NCBI RefSeq assembly: GCF_009766095.1
Contig: NZ_LMUD01000023.1
Location: 408,219 to 472,218 of the forward strand
DNA length: 64,000 nucleotides
Direction: 5' to 3'
DNA from: Granulicella sp. S190
GTDB lineage: Bacteria; Acidobacteriota; Terriglobia; Terriglobales; Acidobacteriaceae
The first letter of the stretch is position 1. Every line of letters starts with the position of its first letter. The notes under the pieces are model-generated. The model searched no databases. It was not told where the DNA came from and was given only the letters and a program-made list of their open reading frames with translations. The position numbers were made by a program, and so were the translations under genes. Shown piece by piece: positions 1 to 8,640 of the stretch.

Positions 1-1
1 C

Positions 2-1084
2 AAGCCGGTGCAGGGTGTGTTTGCGCATAAGGTGAGGGCGAACCAGACGATTGCGGTGGGCGATACGGTGGATACGGTGGTCGATGGTGCGGTGCGGGCG
101 GCGACGACAAGGAATCATACGGGGACGCATCTGCTGCATGCGGCGTTGCGCGAGGTGTTGGGGAAACATGTGAAACAGGCGGGGTCGTTGAATGATGCGA
201 CGCGGCTGCGGTTTGATTTTTCGCACTTCACGGGTGTGGCCGAGGAGGAGTTGCGCGAGGTCGAGGAGATTGTGAATCGGCAGGTGATGGGGAATACGAA
301 GGTGGAGACGCTGGTGGATGTGCCGATCGATGTGGCCGTGAATGAGCTGGGCGCGATGGCGCTGTTTGGCGAGAAGTATGGCGAGAAGGTAAGGGTGGTG
401 AAGATCGGCGACTTTTCGACGGAGCTTTGCGGTGGGATTCATACGGGGGCTACGGGCGAGATTGGTGTGATCAAGGTGGTGGGCGAGGGGTCGGTGTCTT
501 CGGGGGTGCGACGCGTGGAGGCGGTGAGTGGAACGGGGGCGCTGCATGAGTTCAGACGTGATTTTGATGTGGCTCGTGTGGTGGGGGCGATGGTGGGCTC
601 TACTGTTGCCGAGGGTGTGACGCCTGCGGAGGCTCTGCGTGCTCGGATTGTGGCGCAAGAAGAGGAGATGAAGAAGCTGCGGCGCGAGTTGGATGCGGTG
701 CGGATGAAGGCGGCGAGTTCGTCTTTATCCGACGCTGGCGCGTCTGCCGTGGAGGTGAAGGGTGTGAAGGTGCTTGCGCAGCGGGTGGATGGCGTGGAGA
801 AGGCGCAGATGCGGGAGTTGGTGGATTCGCTGCGTATCAAGTTGGGGAGTGGTGTGGTTGTGTTGGGTGCGGCTGTGGATGGGAAGGTCTCGCTGATTGT
901 GGGTGTGACGAAGGATCTGACGGGACGGGTGCAGGCTGGTAAGATCGTCGGGCTGCTGGCGGCTCAGGTTGGAGGTAAGGGCGGAGGGCGGCCTGATCTG
1001 GCGGAGGCTGGCGGGAGCGATGTGGGTTCGTTGGATGCTGCGTTGAAGGGCGCGGCTGAGGTGGTGGGCGGACTGCTGGGCTAG
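2..1084 (+). CDS. alaS: Alanyl-tRNA synthetase, C-terminal part (5' end outside window)
   Basis: This is the C-terminal part of cytosolic alanine-tRNA ligase; the reading frame is open to the left edge, so the aminoacylation core lies upstream. The visible part starts in the editing (tRNA-SAD) domain. It shows the HxxxH zinc motif ([10 protein letters not shown], about 37-41 of the fragment) and the paired CGGIH (C141, H145), which clear mischarged Ser/Gly-tRNAAla. A coiled-coil stretch (about 205-235) follows, then a DHHA1-like C-Ala domain with the glycine-rich [15 protein letters not shown] signature close to the end. All editing zinc ligands are present and nothing suggests damage. A hairpin repeat follows the stop. 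Identity is essentially certain. Confidence 0.97.
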   Translation, partial: KPVQGVFAHKVRANQTIAVGDTVDTVVDGAVRAATTRNHTGTHLLHAALREVLGKHVKQAGSLNDATRLRFDFSHFTGVAEEELREVEEIVNRQVMGNTKVETLVDVPIDVAVNELGAMALFGEKYGEKVRVVKIGDFSTELCGGIHTGATGEIGVIKVVGEGSVSSGVRRVEAVSGTGALHEFRRDFDVARVVGAMVGSTVAEGVTPAEALRARIVAQEEEMKKLRRELDAVRMKAASSSLSDAGASAVEVKGVKVLAQRVDGVEKAQMRELVDSLRIKLGSGVVVLGAAVDGKVSLIVGVTKDLTGRVQAGKIVGLLAAQVGGKGGGRPDLAEAGGSDVGSLDAALKGAAEVVGGLLG

Positions 1085-1104
1085 GCTTGCCGGGTGGACG
1101 GAAT

Positions 1105-1162
1105 AGGGTTCGCGCCTTCGCGCGAATGCCCACATCTCAGAGTCGAGATATGGGGCACCCGG
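1105..1162. repeat. Hairpin repeat with GGGGCACCC end, possible alaS terminator
   Basis: An imperfect inverted repeat (TGCCCACATCTC at 1127-1138 and GAGATATGGGGCA at 1145-1157) is preceded by a second small hairpin (CGCG...CGCG). Hairpins ending in GGGGCACCC are scattered through genomes of this group, which is recalled knowledge. It lies 45 bp after the alaS stop and could stop transcription, although no T-run follows. Confidence 0.5.
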
Positions 1163-1263
1163 TTTTGAGCGATAGGGTTGGGCTAGAATTCTGCTGAGGT
1201 GCGAACCGTGGTTGGATGTCGTCGCATGGATGAAAACACGCAGCTCGTTTCGAGGAGGCGACT

Positions 1264-1941
1264 TTGGATGTGCATGCTCCGCATGAGCCGATACACGGGG
1301 TGAAGGATTTTCTGCTTCATCTGCTGACGATTACGGTGGGTCTTCTGATTGCGGTGGGGATTGAGGGATGCGTGGAGCTGCATCGGGAGCACAAGCTGGT
1401 GAGTGAGGCTCGCGCGACGATGCGAGAGGAGATCCAGAGCAACAGTGAGTCGATGAACGGGGCGGTTGCGAATCTGGAGAAGGAAGATAAGGCTATTGCA
1501 AACAACGTCGACGTTTTGACGAAGCTGTTGCGCAACCCCAAAGATAAGCAGGTGCAGGATTCTAACATTGCCGCTGATTTCTCGATTGTGGGGTTGAAGG
1601 ATACGGCGTGGAAGACGGCGCAGACGACCGGAGCGCTGACCTATATGCCGTATGCGGAGGCGCAGCGATATGCATCGGTCTATCACGAGCAGCAGAGCTT
1701 TCTAGAGATGCAGGACAAGATTCTGGAGGATGAGGCTCAGTTTGTTGGGGTGATGCGGAAGACTGATTTCGGCCACGGGGATATTACGAAGGAGCAGGCG
1801 AGCGCTGCGCTGGAGAAGTTTGGGGTGTGGCAGGCGCACCTTTCGTACCTGGTTCTTTCCGCCAAGGTGACTGCGGAAGATGACAAGGCGTTCCTTGAAG
1901 GCAGGGCAGGGCCGCAACATATGCACTACGATCTGCATTGA
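1264..1941 (+). CDS. Single-pass membrane protein, acidobacterial 'HAPHEPIH' family
   Basis: 225 aa, no recognised function. The start is TTG, chosen because AGGAGG (1253-1258) sits 5 nt upstream. The N-terminus reads HAPHEPIHGVKDFLLH followed by a hydrophobic segment (LLTITVGLLIAVGIEG, about residues 20-37). The remainder is a long, charged, mainly helical domain (LVSEARATMREEIQ...) predicted to lie on one face of the membrane and perhaps coiled-coil. Proteins with this opening recur in Acidobacteria genomes but none has a known role that I can name. No obvious operon partner. Confidence 0.72.
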   Translation: MDVHAPHEPIHGVKDFLLHLLTITVGLLIAVGIEGCVELHREHKLVSEARATMREEIQSNSESMNGAVANLEKEDKAIANNVDVLTKLLRNPKDKQVQDSNIAADFSIVGLKDTAWKTAQTTGALTYMPYAEAQRYASVYHEQQSFLEMQDKILEDEAQFVGVMRKTDFGHGDITKEQASAALEKFGVWQAHLSYLVLSAKVTAEDDKAFLEGRAGPQHMHYDLH

Positions 1942-1992
1942 ACGGTGAGGGCGTGACTGGCTCGATGTCGCGCAGACCGAGAGCGACAGCGG

Positions 1993-2160
1993 CTACTTGG
2001 CTTCGTCCTGTTCGAGAAGGGCGCGGGCTTGCTCGAGGTTGAGGGTGTTGCCGTCTATGGTGAGCTCGTATCCGCCTGCGTTTTCGGGGACGGAGAAGAC
2101 GTGGTCGACGGTGTGGCCGGCGTTGCGAAGGGCTTGGACGAAGAGGTCGATGTCTACCAT
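1993..2160 (-). CDS. Small 55-aa conserved-looking protein
   Basis: A 55-aa reading frame beginning MVDIDLFVQALRNAGHTVD and ending LEQARALLEQDEAK. It is too short for common ORF cut-offs. The composition is strongly protein-like: an N-terminal amphipathic helix, a short beta pair (GGYELTIDGNTLNLEQA) and a C-terminal helix. The opposing plus-strand frame (1997-2212) is arginine/serine-rich and looks like its shadow. No clear Shine-Dalgarno sequence precedes the ATG. Function unknown; it lies alone, convergent with the 225-aa membrane protein. Confidence 0.6.
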   Translation of the reverse strand: MVDIDLFVQALRNAGHTVDHVFSVPENAGGYELTIDGNTLNLEQARALLEQDEAK

Positions 2161-2343
2161 GGGGAGAAGTCTATCGCAGCTTGTTCTGCTGAGGCCAGAG
2201 TGGGGTGAGTGAGAACGCCATCACTAGATATGGGGGGTACCGGGGGGAGTACCGGGGATCTTTTCACGGGCGCTGCGGGGTGGGGTCTCTTAAACTTAGG
2301 CAGCAGTCTATCGATTTTTCAAAGAGACTGTTTTCAAGAGACC

Positions 2344-4593
2344 ATGGGCCTGAGAACGACAACACGTAATTGGTGCTGGTGCGGAAGTTGCGCGGCGGTG
2401 TTGAGCTGTGTGATGGTGCAGGGGCTGTCAGCGAAGACGGCACAGCGGCGGCACGTGGAGTTGAGCCCGTGGGAGCAGGCTGAGCGGGGCCGAGAGACGT
2501 TGGAGGCGATGCCGGAGGGGACGCGGACGCGGGCGGATTTTACGCGGGCGATGGATGGGTTTCGCGCGGTGTACCACGAGGCTCCGGGAGATGAACACGC
2601 TCCCGATAGCGTGAATGCGGTGGCAGAGCTATTGATGGAGCAGGGGCGTGGACTGCACGATGCGAGGAGTCTGAAGGCGGCAGTGGGGCAGTACGAGTTT
2701 TTGCGGACGCAGTATCCGGGGAGTTCGCTGCGGGTAGGTGCGCTGCTGGCGGAGGGACAGATCTATGAGAACGACCTGCATGATGCGGTGGCTGCGCGCG
2801 AGAGATATTCGCTGCTGGTGAAGCAGTATCCGCGAAGCGAGCTGGCGGAAGAGGCGAAGGCGGGGCTGGCTTCCCTGGATCAGGGCGCGGGACATCGGGA
2901 TCAGGGGGCAGGGCTTAGGGATCAGGGTACTCTGAGTTCGATTGCGTCTGTTCCGGTTCCGGTGACTGCTGCGGTTCCAGCAACAAGGGATGATGGGGCG
3001 GCTGCGGCGAATGAGGGCGTTGGTGCGAGGGGCGCAGAGGCTCGCGGGCTTGATGCGGCTTCGGGCGGAGATGTCTCCGGGGTGGGGGCGCCGATGCAAA
3101 ACGCGGTGCCCATGCATGTGGCGAGGACGACGGGACGGCGAGGGCAGATGGCGCAGGTGACGGGGATTCGTCACTGGTCGACGCCGAACTATACGCGGGT
3201 AGCGATCGACCTGGGGGACGATGTGACGTATGAGGCGGCGCGGGTGCCGAATCCTGACCGCATCTACTTCGATCTGCATGGGACGCGGCTGGCACAGGAG
3301 CTTGTGGGCAAGAGCTTTGCTGTGACCGACGATGGGTTTCTTAAGAAGATTCGCGCGGCGCAGTTCTCGAACGACATGACGCGCGTGGTGCTGGATGTGA
3401 ATGATGTGACGGAGTACTCGGCGTTTCTGCTTCCGAATCCTTACCGATTGATTATTGATATCCATGGCGGGAGTAAAGCAGAACCGGGGGCAGCGGCGGT
3501 AGGTGCGCCGATGCAGCGGGCGGCTGCTCCAGCGCCTTCGGTTCCGAATACGACGGCAGTGAAGTCGGGCAGCTCGTTTGAGGTGGCGGCGGTGAGTGCG
3601 CAGCCGGGCAGGGTGGAGGCGACGACACAGCCTACCTCGCAGCCGATCTCGGCGGTGGTGGGGGACAGGGCTCAGGGTTCAGGGTCCAGGGTTCAGGGGA
3701 CTGATGGTTCTTCGGGAACAGGTGTCTCGCCGGTTGTGCCGACCGGGACGGCTGATGTTGCTGTGCCTGTTCCAAGTACGAGGAAGCTGAGGCGCAAGGG
3801 CGCGAAGGATCCCGATGCGGTTCCGGCGCAGGCGGCGGTGCCGATGGCGGATGGCGAGACGTCGATGGTGCGGGCGCTGGGGTTGAAGATCGGGCGGATC
3901 GTGATCGACGCAGGGCATGGCGGGCATGATTCGGGGACGCTGGGCGTGGATGGGATTGAAGAGAAGGATGTAGTGCTGGATGTAGCGTTGCGACTGGGCA
4001 AGCTGCTGCATGACCGACTGGGGTCGGAGATTATTTATACGCGGTCGGATGATACGTTTATTCCGCTGGAGACTCGGACGGCGATTGCGAATAAGGCGCA
4101 GGCGGATCTGTTTCTTTCGATCCATGCGAACTCTTCGCCGGACGCGAGCGCGCGTGGAGTGGAGACGTACTACCTGAACTTTACTTCGTCGCCGGATGCA
4201 TTGGAGACTGCGGCACGTGAGAACGCGGTGTCGGATCAGTCGATTCATCAGTTGAGCGACCTGGTGAAGAAGATTGCGCTGAAGGACAAGATTGCCGAGT
4301 CTCGTGAGTTTGCCGGGGATGTGGAGGAGAGCCTGTACGGTGGGCTGCAGAGGGGTAATGCGGGTTTGAAGGATCGCGGAGTGAAGAAGGCTCCGTTTGT
4401 GGTGCTGATCGGGGCGAATATGCCTTCGATCCTGGCGGAGATTTCGTTTGTCACGAATGCGAAAGATGCGCGACAGCTGCAGGAGCCGGAGTATCGGGAG
4501 CGGGTGGCGGAGAGCCTCTATAAAGGTGTGGCGAAGTATGCGGGTGGGCTGAACGGGTCGAAGGCGCCGACGGAGCGGGCTAGCGGGAATTAG
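2344..4593 (+). CDS. N-acetylmuramoyl-L-alanine amidase (TPR-AMIN-Amidase_3)
   Basis: A 749-aa exported zinc amidase that cuts the amide bond between MurNAc and the stem peptide during septum splitting or wall turnover. The start was set at ATG 2344, which gives a signal peptide (MGLRTTTRNWCWC...VMVQGLSA); the open frame extends to 2209 but adds no signal-like sequence. Order of parts: tetratricopeptide-like region (about 40-180), low-complexity linker with DQGAG repeats, AMIN domain (about 270-375), a second Pro/Ala-rich linker, then Amidase_3 (about 515-735). Catalytic features are visible: D522-A-G-H525 zinc motif, E539/E540, SIHAN with H594, and the late Glu in LAEISFVTN (E699). The AMIN domain usually targets the enzyme to peptidoglycan or the divisome. 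The linkers contain heptamer repeats at the DNA level. Confidence 0.93.
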   Translation: MGLRTTTRNWCWCGSCAAVLSCVMVQGLSAKTAQRRHVELSPWEQAERGRETLEAMPEGTRTRADFTRAMDGFRAVYHEAPGDEHAPDSVNAVAELLMEQGRGLHDARSLKAAVGQYEFLRTQYPGSSLRVGALLAEGQIYENDLHDAVAARERYSLLVKQYPRSELAEEAKAGLASLDQGAGHRDQGAGLRDQGTLSSIASVPVPVTAAVPATRDDGAAAANEGVGARGAEARGLDAASGGDVSGVGAPMQNAVPMHVARTTGRRGQMAQVTGIRHWSTPNYTRVAIDLGDDVTYEAARVPNPDRIYFDLHGTRLAQELVGKSFAVTDDGFLKKIRAAQFSNDMTRVVLDVNDVTEYSAFLLPNPYRLIIDIHGGSKAEPGAAAVGAPMQRAAAPAPSVPNTTAVKSGSSFEVAAVSAQPGRVEATTQPTSQPISAVVGDRAQGSGSRVQGTDGSSGTGVSPVVPTGTADVAVPVPSTRKLRRKGAKDPDAVPAQAAVPMADGETSMVRALGLKIGRIVIDAGHGGHDSGTLGVDGIEEKDVVLDVALRLGKLLHDRLGSEIIYTRSDDTFIPLETRTAIANKAQADLFLSIHANSSPDASARGVETYYLNFTSSPDALETAARENAVSDQSIHQLSDLVKKIALKDKIAESREFAGDVEESLYGGLQRGNAGLKDRGVKKAPFVVLIGANMPSILAEISFVTNAKDARQLQEPEYRERVAESLYKGVAKYAGGLNGSKAPTERASGN
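3669..3696 (+). repeat. Four GG(C/T)(C/T)CAG heptamers inside the amidase linker
   Basis: Four tandem heptamers GGCTCAG, GGTTCAG, GGTCCAG, GGTTCAG encode the linker GDRAQGSGSRVQG. A looser set of related GGATCAGGG units lies at 2879-2926 in the first linker. Seven-base units shift frame with each copy, so copy number must change in threes of units to keep the gene open. Confidence 0.7.
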
Positions 4594-4670
<77 letters not shown>

Positions 4671-4850
4671 GTCGCGGTTTGGGTTCTCAGCGTTGGTTGC
4701 CGGTGCCGGTTGACGGAGGCAGATTTTTAACTCGAAGTCTGCGGCTGACGGCTAACCACACTTACGCTGCATTGACGGATAACTGGAACGGAGAACTCCC
4801 CGCGGTGGCTCTAGGCTTACGTTCGCGTGCTGGTGTAGTCTGACCAAAGT

Positions 4851-5969
4851 ATGGGTCTTTCTTCTCGGTTGCGAACTTCTCGGTTGCGAATGGTGCCGGC
4901 GTCTGTGCTGGGTCTGGCAATGATGGGCGCGTGGGCGGGGATGCTGGAGGGACAGACGGCGAAGGTGATGCTGGCTGAGCCTCCGATACCGCTGCTGCCG
5001 GAGTTGCTGCGGGTAGGACCGGACCATGATGCTGGCAACGGCGCTCCGTCGTGGAGCGGGGCCGACGGGCCGGTGCTGGTGGAGGACGGGATTCGCCGGT
5101 ATGAGCGGGGACAGCTTCAAGGGGCGGCTGCGAACGGAAGCGTGACGGTTTACCAGTTTGACGATGCGACGGGTGCGGCTTCGGCGGCGGACTATCTGCG
5201 AAAGAGCGCGCCAACTGTGGTGCGGAGCGGCGTGTCGGTGGTGGTTGCGAGTTTGAAGGGGAGCTCGGCTGCGACGGAGGCTGCGTTGCGAACGGTGCAG
5301 GTGGGTTTGCCTAAGGTGGGCGGGACGAAGGGGATGTCTCCTCTTCTGCCGACCTACTTGCCGACGAAGGGTCTGGAGAGAGGTTCGGAGCATTACGCGC
5401 TGGGGCCGGTGGGCTACAAGGCGATGGGAGGAGTGTTGCCGGCGGAGATTATCGGCTTCGATAAGGCTGCCGAAGTGGTGACGGCGAAGTATGTGGGTAA
5501 GGGTACGCTGACGATGCTGCTATATCCGACTCCGCAGATTGCCGGCGATCACGGACGGCAGATCGAGGCAGAGATGAACCAGGAGGGTTCTGGGGCAGGG
5601 ACGGTGAAGCTGAGGCGCGAGGGGCCGCTGGTGCTGTTGACGACGGGCGCGTGGAGTGCGGGTGAGGCACAGGCGCTGGTTGAAGGAGTGCACCTGCGAA
5701 GCGAGGTGACGTGGAACAAGCCTGTGCCGCCGGAGTTTCATGCTGAGATCAAGAAGACGGTGAGCCTGCTGACGAGCATTGCGGTGTTCTGTGGCGTGGG
5801 GGCCTTGGCGGCGGTGATTCTGGCGTTGTTTCTGGGCGGCGGACGGGCGGCGATCCGGGTACTACAGGGTAAGCCTGCTGCAAGCGAGCCGGAGTTCTTA
5901 CGGATCGATCTGAGTGGGAGGGCTGCGCAGATTCGAGCTGATGGTTCGGGGTCTGAACACGGCAGCTAG
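4851..5969 (+). CDS. Exported/membrane-anchored DUF6599-like protein
   Basis: 372 aa, function unknown. It has a signal-like N-terminus (about 12-36), a region VLVEDGIRRYERG...YQFDDATGAASAADYLRKSA that resembles the DUF6599 pattern common in Acidobacteria (family recalled, not searched), and a C-terminal membrane segment (LTSIAVFCGVGALAAVILALFLGG, about 305-330) followed by a short basic tail. This arrangement suggests a periplasmic domain held by a C-terminal anchor. The start lies shortly after the heptamer array; no strong ribosome-binding site is visible. Confidence 0.75.
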   Translation: MGLSSRLRTSRLRMVPASVLGLAMMGAWAGMLEGQTAKVMLAEPPIPLLPELLRVGPDHDAGNGAPSWSGADGPVLVEDGIRRYERGQLQGAAANGSVTVYQFDDATGAASAADYLRKSAPTVVRSGVSVVVASLKGSSAATEAALRTVQVGLPKVGGTKGMSPLLPTYLPTKGLERGSEHYALGPVGYKAMGGVLPAEIIGFDKAAEVVTAKYVGKGTLTMLLYPTPQIAGDHGRQIEAEMNQEGSGAGTVKLRREGPLVLLTTGAWSAGEAQALVEGVHLRSEVTWNKPVPPEFHAEIKKTVSLLTSIAVFCGVGALAAVILALFLGGGRAAIRVLQGKPAASEPEFLRIDLSGRAAQIRADGSGSEHGS

Positions 5970-6158
5970 AGGGACGAAGCGGGTATCTGCACTGAGGATG
6001 GTGCAGGGAGCGGGCTAACCGGCTGATAGGAATGCCGTTTGGGAATAGCGGGGAGCCTTAAAAGCGAATATTTGGAGAAGATGCAGTGTCCTGTTAATGG
6101 GTTGGTAACCCCCATAAGCATTGATTCTATAAGTACTTACGAAAGACAAGTTTTGACC

Positions 6159-6187
6159 TTGACACGTGATATCGCCAAACTTAGTAT
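6159..6187 (+). promoter_or_regulatory. Sigma70-like promoter (TTGACA-17-TAGTAT)
   Basis: A perfect -35 hexamer TTGACA (6159-6164), a 17-bp spacer and the -10 TAGTAT (6182-6187), in an AT-rich intergenic stretch. It points to a transcript starting near 6194, with no convincing ORF directly downstream before a hairpin terminator. Confidence 0.6.
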
Positions 6188-6193
6188 TTCGCC

Positions 6194-6293
6194 AGAAAGT
6201 TCTGATGGCTTTGCCTCCGTTGGAGCTATTCTCCCTAAAGAAGAGGTCACCCTGTTGCCGGGTGGCCTCTTCGCATTTCCGGCTGCTTTTTTG
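6194..6293 (+). ncRNA. Candidate ~100-nt small RNA or leader
   Basis: The predicted transcript runs from the 6159-6187 promoter to a hairpin plus T-run at 6241-6292. It could fold into small 5' hairpins (GCCA...TGGC near 6191-6209, CTCC/GGAG near 6216-6226) before the terminator stem. The competing reading frame 6039-6383 begins upstream of the promoter and shows no domain. It may be an independent sRNA or an attenuated leader for the 48-aa protein at 6423. No known RNA family was recognised. Confidence 0.4.
6241..6292 (+). terminator. Rho-independent terminator
   Basis: A 12-bp stem AAGAGGTCACCC (6241-6252) / GGGTGGCCTCTT (6260-6271) with a 7-nt loop and one G-T pair. A six-T run follows at 6287-6292, about 15 nt after the stem, further away than is ideal. 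Confidence 0.6.
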
Positions 6294-6422
6294 AGGCACT
6301 TTTCTGCCGGGATATTTGGTTACTTAAGTGGGAGAGAGATGATGAGTCGCAATGGGTGTTGCCGCGTAGTTCTCTGCCGATAGAGATAAAAAAGGAAGGC
6401 TCTTTCCAGGAAGAGGCGTTCT

Positions 6423-6569
6423 ATGTCTCAGAGTATGGCTCACGGTTTCGATACGATGCTTCAGGTGGGCTTCGCCCTTGCTGTTCTGGTGGTGCTGGTG
6501 TGGCCCAGAGACTCGGCGAGCGGAGTTGACGGGGAGGGAGAGCGGCGGAACTCCGATGACGTGCGGTGA
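6423..6569 (+). CDS. Putative 48-aa single-pass membrane protein
   Basis: A short frame starting MSQSMAHGFDTMLQVGF with one hydrophobic segment (about 13-27, rich in Leu/Val/Ala) and a charged, polar tail (RDSASGVDGEGERRNSDD). A purine-rich GGAAGAG lies upstream of the ATG. Small size and lack of known relatives keep this tentative. It lies 130 bp downstream of the candidate small-RNA terminator and upstream of tRNA-Thr. Confidence 0.35.
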   Translation: MSQSMAHGFDTMLQVGFALAVLVVLVWPRDSASGVDGEGERRNSDDVR

Positions 6570-6704
6570 GTTGATTGTTGCCCTGCGGAATCGAGAGTGT
6601 TCCTGTGAGTTTGATTGAACTTGAGGTGGAGCTGGCTCGGGTGCCGGGATGGCTGAGGGGAAGATTTGGCGGATAGCCGCAGAGCCGCTAGAATAGAGCA
6701 GCAG

Positions 6705-6780
<76 letters not shown>

Positions 6781-7206
6781 TTCCCCTCCATCTTCAGAAA
6801 CTTCCTGGCTGACTTCGAATTGGTCGTGAGCCCTCTTTTGTGGCGTCGACTTGGACGCCTGCTAGTGGCAGCCCGTATTCCACAGGCAAGAACCGGATGT
6901 CTCTCGAGGTGGTCTCCACCCTGGCGGATGTGGATCTGATTATGTCGTCTTGTCTAGCGCGGTAAATGCCAGCCATAGCATAACGAAAGAAGCGCTGTCG
7001 ATTATCCAAGATAGGGACTGGACATACCGCGTGGTTTCTTTGGCCCGGGTCAATAACTCAGTGAGTCTGCATACCTTCAAGTCATCCGATCTTAGAGGGA
7101 TGTAGACGCGCAAACAACCTGCACATGCCCTGGTGGGAGCATGCGCAATCAGACATGTGCCTGAAGGTCAGGTGTAAGCCGTACTTGCAGAGGAACGTAC
7201 CCTTGA
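6781..7206. other. Intergenic stretch without a supportable gene
   Basis: About 425 bp between tRNA-Thr and the carbohydrate locus. Both strands hold short frames (one of 71 codons at 6794-7009 on the minus strand) but none has domain-like sequence or a ribosome-binding site. A plus-strand frame near 6835-6965 (reading TPASGSPYSTGKNRMSLE) might be a gene remnant. I see no duplicated tRNA end that would mark an attachment site. Confidence 0.5.
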
Positions 7207-7210
7207 GATA

Positions 7211-7224
7211 TGGTATCGGTACCA
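7211..7224. promoter_or_regulatory. LacI-type operator 1 (TGGTATCGGTACCA)
   Basis: A near-perfect palindrome with central CG, 83 bp before the SGNH esterase start. It shares its pattern with the sites at 12560, 17722 and 17949 and is probably bound by the LacI-family regulator encoded at 11422. Confidence 0.7.
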
Positions 7225-7306
7225 AAACGGTTGCCGAGAATTGTGCCCTAATGTTCTAACTTCCGGCGATTCAAACTTCAAACAGACCCCGGGAGCGAAC
7301 TGCACC

Positions 7307-8593
7307 ATGAACAAAACGATCTTTTTGGCTGCGATTGCTGCATGCATCGCGGTCAATGCGCATGCACAGCAAAATGACTTCTACCTGCACGACTCTGACA
7401 GAGTCGTTTTTTATGGTGACAGCATCACCGACCAGCGCAACTACACCATGATGATCGAGACCTACGTGTTGACACGGTATCCCAATCTGCACGTTACGTT
7501 CACGAACTCGGGATGGGGTGGAGATCGCGTTACAGGTGGTGGCGGAGGAGAGATCGATCTTCGACTAAAGCGGGATGTGACTGCTTATAGCCCGAGCGTC
7601 GTCACGCTTATGCTGGGCATGAACGACGGAGGATACAAGACAGCGACGGAGGCCACGGATAAGGCTTTTTTTGATGGCTTCCGGCATATACACGAGGTGC
7701 TCAAGCGGGACGATCCTCAGGCTCGCATTACGGCGATTGAACCATCGCCCTATGACAACGTGACGCGTACGCCAGCCTTCCCGGTCGCAGATGGTGCCGC
7801 CTATAACCAAGTGCTGGTCGCCTATGGAAAATGGATCAGCACATTTGCCAAAGAGAATGATTTGACCATCGCCGATGCTAACACCGACTTCGTCCACGTG
7901 ATAGAACGAGCAAACCAAACCAATCCAACTTTGGCGAAAGAGATTCTTGCTGATCACATTCATCCGTCGTTCGGGGGCGCCCTCATGATTGGAGAGGCTG
8001 TGCTGAAGGCCTGGGGGGCACGGCCTGTTGTCGCATCTGTGTCGATCCACGCAGATGGGACGCGGGTGAAGCTTGATCATGCAGAGCACGCCGCAGTTAC
8101 GGATCTCGTGAATACAGGTGGAAGCATCCGCTGGACTGAGACAGACGATGCCTTGCCGCTCCCCTTTGCGCAGTGGCAGGAGATGTGGGGAGCAGGGCCT
8201 GCGGTCGGGCTAGTTATTGGAAGCTCCGATATTACCGAGGCGCTGAACCGGGAGCCGGTGCGAGTCTCTGGACTAAAGGACGGCGTGTACTCTGTTCGTA
8301 TCGATGGAACGAGCATTGGTACCTTCACTAACGATCAGTTGGCGCAGGGAGTTAATCTTGCGCTCCTAAAGACGCCCATGACCGAGCAGGCGATGAGTGT
8401 CTATAAACTCACTACCGAACATGGCGATCTCCATTATGATCGCTGGCGGCATGTTGAGGTCCCATTTGCGACTCTTCCGACCGCTCCTGCTGCAATGACC
8501 TCCCTTGACGCACTTGAGGCAAGTGTCGTCGAAAAACAGCGGGCGCTCACCATCCCCACGGCACACACCTTCGAGGTGGCCCCTTTGCAGTAA
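7307..8593 (+). CDS. Secreted SGNH/GDSL-family esterase
   Basis: 428 aa. The ATG at 7307 is chosen over the longer frame from 7241 because it opens directly on a signal peptide (MNKTIFLAAIAACIAVNAHAQ). SGNH blocks are all present: block I FYGDSITD (nucleophile S39), block II NSGWGGDRV, block III GMND (N106), block V DHIHPS (D216, H219). Such enzymes remove acetyl or other acyl groups from polysaccharides. The C-terminal 180 residues form a further beta-rich region of unknown role. It is the first gene of a probable operon with the GH78 gene, 47 bp downstream, behind LacI operator 1. The substrate is not evident from sequence. Confidence 0.9.
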   Translation: MNKTIFLAAIAACIAVNAHAQQNDFYLHDSDRVVFYGDSITDQRNYTMMIETYVLTRYPNLHVTFTNSGWGGDRVTGGGGGEIDLRLKRDVTAYSPSVVTLMLGMNDGGYKTATEATDKAFFDGFRHIHEVLKRDDPQARITAIEPSPYDNVTRTPAFPVADGAAYNQVLVAYGKWISTFAKENDLTIADANTDFVHVIERANQTNPTLAKEILADHIHPSFGGALMIGEAVLKAWGARPVVASVSIHADGTRVKLDHAEHAAVTDLVNTGGSIRWTETDDALPLPFAQWQEMWGAGPAVGLVIGSSDITEALNREPVRVSGLKDGVYSVRIDGTSIGTFTNDQLAQGVNLALLKTPMTEQAMSVYKLTTEHGDLHYDRWRHVEVPFATLPTAPAAMTSLDALEASVVEKQRALTIPTAHTFEVAPLQ

Positions 8594-8640
8594 CGAGGAC
8601 TTCGTGGATGCTGGTCTACACTTGCGGTCGAAGGAGCGTT

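Noticed and set aside
1997..2212. Plus-strand 71-aa ORF rich in Arg/Ser
   Set aside because: It is the antisense shadow of the 55-aa minus-strand gene and has no domain or ribosome-binding site.
2209..2343. Longer N-terminus of the amidase from 2209
   Set aside because: It has low-complexity sequence and would bury the signal peptide that begins at 2344.
6039..6383. 114-aa plus-strand ORF
   Set aside because: It covers a promoter and a hairpin terminator and shows no domain; an RNA is the better explanation.
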